Origin: Lysobacteraceae bacterium NML91-0213
GTDB taxonomy: Bacteria > Pseudomonadota > Gammaproteobacteria > Xanthomonadales > Xanthomonadaceae
Direction of reading: 5' to 3'
DNA length: 64,000 bases
Assembly (NCBI GenBank): GCA_002798175.1
Contig: NWQL01000004.1
Coordinates: 50,102 to 114,101, forward strand
Position numbers and translations under genes: made by a program. Below the pieces are notes generated by a model, which was not told the origin of the DNA, did no database searches, and saw only the letters and a program-made list of their open reading frames with translations. How positions within the stretch are numbered: position 1 is the first letter of the stretch; each line of letters begins with the position of its first letter. Shown here one piece after another: positions 60,830 to 64,000 of the stretch.

Positions 60830-62168
60830 GCACCCGCTCCCACAGCGCCCCGGGGATGCGGTGCTCGCCCTCGAGCGCCAGCAGCCCGGCGACATCGGCA
60901 CCGCTGCCGTCGAGCTGCGGCGCGATCTCGCGGACGAAGCGCTCGACGATGGCGTCCTCGCGCCACTCCGGCCGCGCCGCCAGTGCGGCCAGTGCCGCGC
61001 GCGACTCGCGCGCCTCGCCCACGCATTCGAACGGCTTGTGGTCGCGGTATTCGATCAGCGCGTCGTAGCCGGGCACCTGCGAGGCGTCGTCGAGCAGGTT
61101 GCGGCCGAAGATCGCCACCAGCCGCGGCTTCGGCATGAACGGCGCCAGTGCCAGGAACACGAAGTGGCACTTCGGGCACACCCCGCACCAGCGGTTGACC
61201 GGGCGTTCGCCGAGCAGGTGGAAGTTGCGGTTGCAGCTGGAGAAGTGCGCGTCGTAGCGGTCGATGCGCGCGAACTGGCGCGCCACCGCCAGTTCCGACA
61301 GCGGGCGCAGCAGCGAGTAGTAGCGCAGGTCGGCGGCGACCAAGCGCTGCAGGTGTTCGCCGAAGGCCTGCTCGAACGCCCAGCCCTTCGACCACTGGTG
61401 GTTCACCTCGCCGGAGCCCTCGATCAGGCTGCCGTAGCTTGCCGAGCGCTCGTTGGAGAACACCACCTGGTCGGCATCGAGCACCAGCGCGGCCAGAGCG
61501 AGAATCGCCGAATTGATCGCGGTGACCGGGATATGCCCGTTGTACGCGCCCTGGCGGTTGTACTCGAACAGTTCCGGGGCGAGCTGGCGCTGGACGTTGA
61601 GCGTGGCCAGGCCGGTGCGCTCGGCACAGGCGCGGATCAGCTGCGAGCCGCCGATCCAGCTGACGGTCTGCGCGATGCCTGCCTCGCGCAACGCTTCGAT
61701 CGAGACCAGCGAATCCTTGCCACCGCCGATCGCCACCAGCGCGTGTTCGCGCAGGCCCAGCGCGGGCGCGGGGTCGGCGGCCGACGCGTCGGCCGGAAAG
61801 CGGATCCTGCCGCGCAGGTCGAGCCCGTTGCGGTAGGCGAATTCGCCCAGGCCGTGCAGGTAGACGTCGTCGAGCAGCGACGCGGTCTCGCCATCGATGG
61901 CATAGCCGTCGATGCGCAGCGTCGCCGGCACCGCCGCCTTGAAATAGCTGACGCCTGCGATCAGGTGCAGCAGCCGCGTGGCGCGCTCGACCGCCGCTGC
62001 GCGTGCACCGTCGAGGGTGAACGGCGCGCCGGGAATCGTCACCGTCTCCACCAGCTCCGGGCCGTCGTCGAAGGCATAGACCAGTCGCGCGACGCCGCTG
62101 GCGGCATCGAAACCGCAGTCGACGAAACGGAAGGTCGAGATCGCATCGCGATCGAAGGCCACGCTCAC
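60810..62168 (-). CDS. murL: UDP-MurNAc-L-Ala-L-Glu epimerase (MurL)
   Basis: The 452-residue enzyme is the MurL type described in Xanthomonas, which epimerises the terminal L-Glu of UDP-MurNAc-L-Ala-L-Glu to D-Glu. Features are [18 protein letters not shown] (ATP-pyrophosphatase-like PP-loop), [24 protein letters not shown] and a cysteine cluster in [13 protein letters not shown]. The GTG start overlaps the LysAC stop (GTGA), and a GTG two codons in is possible. The pair replaces MurI plus classic MurD. Assignment rests on family pattern and the murD2 neighbour. Confidence 0.9.
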   Translation of the reverse strand: MSVAFDRDAISTFRFVDCGFDAASGVARLVYAFDDGPELVETVTIPGAPFTLDGARAAAVERATRLLHLIAGVSYFKAAVPATLRIDGYAIDGETASLLDDVYLHGLGEFAYRNGLDLRGRIRFPADASAADPAPALGLREHALVAIGGGKDSLVSIEALREAGIAQTVSWIGGSQLIRACAERTGLATLNVQRQLAPELFEYNRQGAYNGHIPVTAINSAILALAALVLDADQVVFSNERSASYGSLIEGSGEVNHQWSKGWAFEQAFGEHLQRLVAADLRYYSLLRPLSELAVARQFARIDRYDAHFSSCNRNFHLLGERPVNRWCGVCPKCHFVFLALAPFMPKPRLVAIFGRNLLDDASQVPGYDALIEYRDHKPFECVGEARESRAALAALAARPEWREDAIVERFVREIAPQLDGSGADVAGLLALEGEHRIPGALWERVRARFAA

Positions 62169-64000
62169 GGGTGTTCTCCCTGCGCGTCCAGCACGGTTTC
62201 GCCGGGCAGTTCACGCTTGTTGTAGGTGTTGGCCATGGCATGGCCATAGGCACCGGCATCGGCGACCAGCAGCACGTCGCCTGGCCGGGTCGCGGCGGGC
62301 AGCAGGCGCCGCCGGCCGAGCACGTCGCTGGATTCGCAGACCGGCCCGACCACGTCGAACTCCACGTGCTGGCCATCGTCGAGCCGCGACAGGTTGTGCA
62401 CGTCGTGCCAGGCGTCGTACAGCGCCGGCCGCATCAGTGCGTTCATGCCGGCGTCGCCACCGACACGGCGGATGCCGCTCTTCTCCACGACCTGGGTGAC
62501 GGTGAGCAGCAGTGCGCCGGACTCGGCGACCAGGTAGCGACCGGGTTCGATGGCCAGCAGATAGCCGGGATATGCCGCCTTCACCTCGGCAAGCCCTGCA
62601 CTCCAGGCGTCGAGGTCGAACGGCTCGTCCTCGTCGCGGTAGGGGATCGGCAGGCCACCGCCGATGTCGATGGTGAGGATGCTGCCGATGCGCTCGGCGA
62701 TCCCGCCCAGCTCATCGCAGACCGAGCGCCAGTGCTCCGGCGTGTCGACGCCGCTGCCCAGATGCGCGTGCAGGCCGTTGATGCGCACGCCCAGCGGACG
62801 CGCCGCGGCGAGGAACGCGCCGATGCGGTCGACAGGCAGGCCGAACTTGGACGCCAGGCCGCCGGTCATCACCTTCTCGTGGTGGCCTTCGCCGCGGCCG
62901 AGATCGACGCGCAGCCACAGCGTGCGACCACGGAATACCTCCGGCCACTGCACCAGCGCCTCGACGTTGTCGAGCGTCACCGTGACGCCGTGCGCGAACG
63001 CCGCGGCGTATTCGTCGATCGGCGCGAAGCTGGGGGTGAACAGCACGCGCGCCGGCGACAGATCGGGCAACGTCACGAACACATGTTCGAGCTCGCCCTG
63101 CGACACGCATTCCAGGCCGAAACCCTCGTCCACCAGCAGCCGCAGGATGTCGGGATGCGGATTGGCCTTGATCGCGTAGTAGCGGCGATCGACCGGCTCC
63201 ACCGCGGCCAGCGCACGCGCACGTTGGCGCACGGTGGCAAGGTCGTAGACGTAGCGCGGCGTCGCGCCATCGGCCAGCGCCAGCAGCTCGGCGCGGCGCG
63301 CCTGCCACCACGGCTGCGGGCGGCGGCGCAGCTGGCCGTCGATCTCGCGCCAGCGCGGGCCGAACACGCGGGTCTCGCGCACCGGCATCGCCTCGCTGTC
63401 GATCAGCTCCGCATGCAGTTCCGGCAGCAGCCCATCGGCATCCGCCTCGTCGATGACGAAGGTGAGGTTGAGGTCGTTGGACGACTGCGAGATCAGGTGC
63501 ACGCGTTCGCGTCCCATCGTCGCCCACACGTCCGACAGCTTGTGCAGCAGCGAGCGCATGCCGCGTCCGACCAGGGTGATCGCCGCGCACGGGGCAATCA
63601 CCTTGACCCGGCAGAACTGCGCGAGATCATCCGAGAGCCGCGCCAGCACGTCGGTGCTGACGAGGTTGTCACTGGGGTCGAGCGACACGGTGACGTTGGT
63701 TTCCGACGAGCCGATCAGGTCGACCGACAGCCCGTGCGCGCGGAAGCGTTCGAACACATCGGCAAGAAAGCCGACCTGCTGCCACATGCCCACCGTCTCC
63801 ATCGACACCAGCACGATGCCATTGCGGCGGCTGATCGCCTTGACGCCCGGCACCGGGTCGACGCTGGCCTCGATCAGCGTGCCCGGCAGTTCCGGGCGGC
63901 CGGTATCGAGGATGGCCAGCGGCACGCCGGCAGTGCGGCAGGGGCCCAGCGCGCGCGGATGCAGCACCTTGGCGCCGGTGGTGGCGATTTCCTGGGCCTC
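62165..64000 (-). CDS. lysAC: Bifunctional aspartate kinase/diaminopimelate decarboxylase, partial
   Basis: Only the C-terminal 611 residues are visible; the rest lies beyond the right edge. The first visible residues (EIATTGAKVLHP) and the ACT-domain part (NGIVLVSMETVGMW) belong to an aspartate kinase. The remaining sequence is a PLP-dependent DAP decarboxylase: YYAIKANPHP (PLP Lys), LHAHLGSGVDT, TIDIGGGLPIPY, CESSDVLG and ADAGAYGHAMANTYN. This fusion is known from xanthomonads and couples the first and last steps of the lysine pathway. Its stop overlaps murL by four bases. Confidence 0.93.
   Translation of the reverse strand, partial: EAQEIATTGAKVLHPRALGPCRTAGVPLAILDTGRPELPGTLIEASVDPVPGVKAISRRNGIVLVSMETVGMWQQVGFLADVFERFRAHGLSVDLIGSSETNVTVSLDPSDNLVSTDVLARLSDDLAQFCRVKVIAPCAAITLVGRGMRSLLHKLSDVWATMGRERVHLISQSSNDLNLTFVIDEADADGLLPELHAELIDSEAMPVRETRVFGPRWREIDGQLRRRPQPWWQARRAELLALADGATPRYVYDLATVRQRARALAAVEPVDRRYYAIKANPHPDILRLLVDEGFGLECVSQGELEHVFVTLPDLSPARVLFTPSFAPIDEYAAAFAHGVTVTLDNVEALVQWPEVFRGRTLWLRVDLGRGEGHHEKVMTGGLASKFGLPVDRIGAFLAAARPLGVRINGLHAHLGSGVDTPEHWRSVCDELGGIAERIGSILTIDIGGGLPIPYRDEDEPFDLDAWSAGLAEVKAAYPGYLLAIEPGRYLVAESGALLLTVTQVVEKSGIRRVGGDAGMNALMRPALYDAWHDVHNLSRLDDGQHVEFDVVGPVCESSDVLGRRRLLPAATRPGDVLLVADAGAYGHAMANTYNKRELPGETVLDAQGEHP

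Noticed and set aside
1-64000. CRISPR array, tRNA/rRNA genes, insertion sequences or prophage
   Set aside because: No regularly spaced repeats, cloverleaf-like sequences, transposase or phage genes were recognised in either strand.

Overview
The window is GC-rich, gene-dense bacterial chromosome and most likely comes from the Lysobacteraceae (Xanthomonadaceae: Lysobacter, Luteimonas or a relative). The best evidence is at the right edge, where a fused aspartate kinase/diaminopimelate decarboxylase (LysAC) is translationally coupled to MurL and MurD2, the alternative route to D-glutamate in peptidoglycan described in Xanthomonas. No tRNA, rRNA, CRISPR array, insertion sequence or prophage was seen.

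Layout. 1-9.7 kb is housekeeping and transport: a partial gene, a small membrane protein, a BASS-family symporter, an active/inactive pair of M16 peptidases, a dicarboxylate-type symporter, a lipoprotein alkaline phosphatase, 3-hydroxybutyrate dehydrogenase, a small membrane protein with its own terminator, and a HemJ-like protein. 9.7-14.5 kb holds a methyltransferase, an intracellular PHB depolymerase, a PadR/HAAS-type regulator pair, a cyclophilin and a small acidic protein. 14.7-27.4 kb is one long minus-strand operon of nine genes: two Tat-exported TldD-like metallopeptidases, a PmbA-like partner without a signal peptide, a DUF4159 protein, a MoxR ATPase, a DUF58 protein, a BatA-like protein and two large membrane proteins. 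This is the best candidate for a poorly described system. 27.6-32.0 kb has a DUF885 lipoprotein, an EAL phosphodiesterase and an HD-GYP protein whose HD motif has become LD.

32.3-50.5 kb is a catecholate siderophore locus. On the minus strand, an exporter, isochorismate synthase, DHB-AMP ligase, isochorismatase, a free-standing aryl carrier protein, an EntF-like NRPS with a serine-type adenylation pocket, and EntA form the biosynthetic operon. Divergent to it are a FepA/PfeA-type receptor, a periplasmic esterase of PfeE/IroE type, a YncE-like beta-propeller and an HmuTUV-like ABC importer. Two Fur-box-like sites lie in the shared 242-bp control region. Together the genes can make, export, recapture and hydrolyse an enterobactin-like compound. 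No phosphopantetheinyl transferase is present in the window.

50.6-56.1 kb has a Tat lipoprotein aldo/keto reductase, two EamA transporters around a LysR regulator whose divergent control region carries a near-perfect 15-bp inverted repeat, a GAF-GGDEF cyclase, and the remnant of an ECF sigma factor fused out of frame to a membrane-protein tail. 56.1-64 kb has a DUF4019 protein, SSB, a polyprenyl diphosphate synthase, a dienelactone hydrolase, MurD2, MurL and the partial LysAC.
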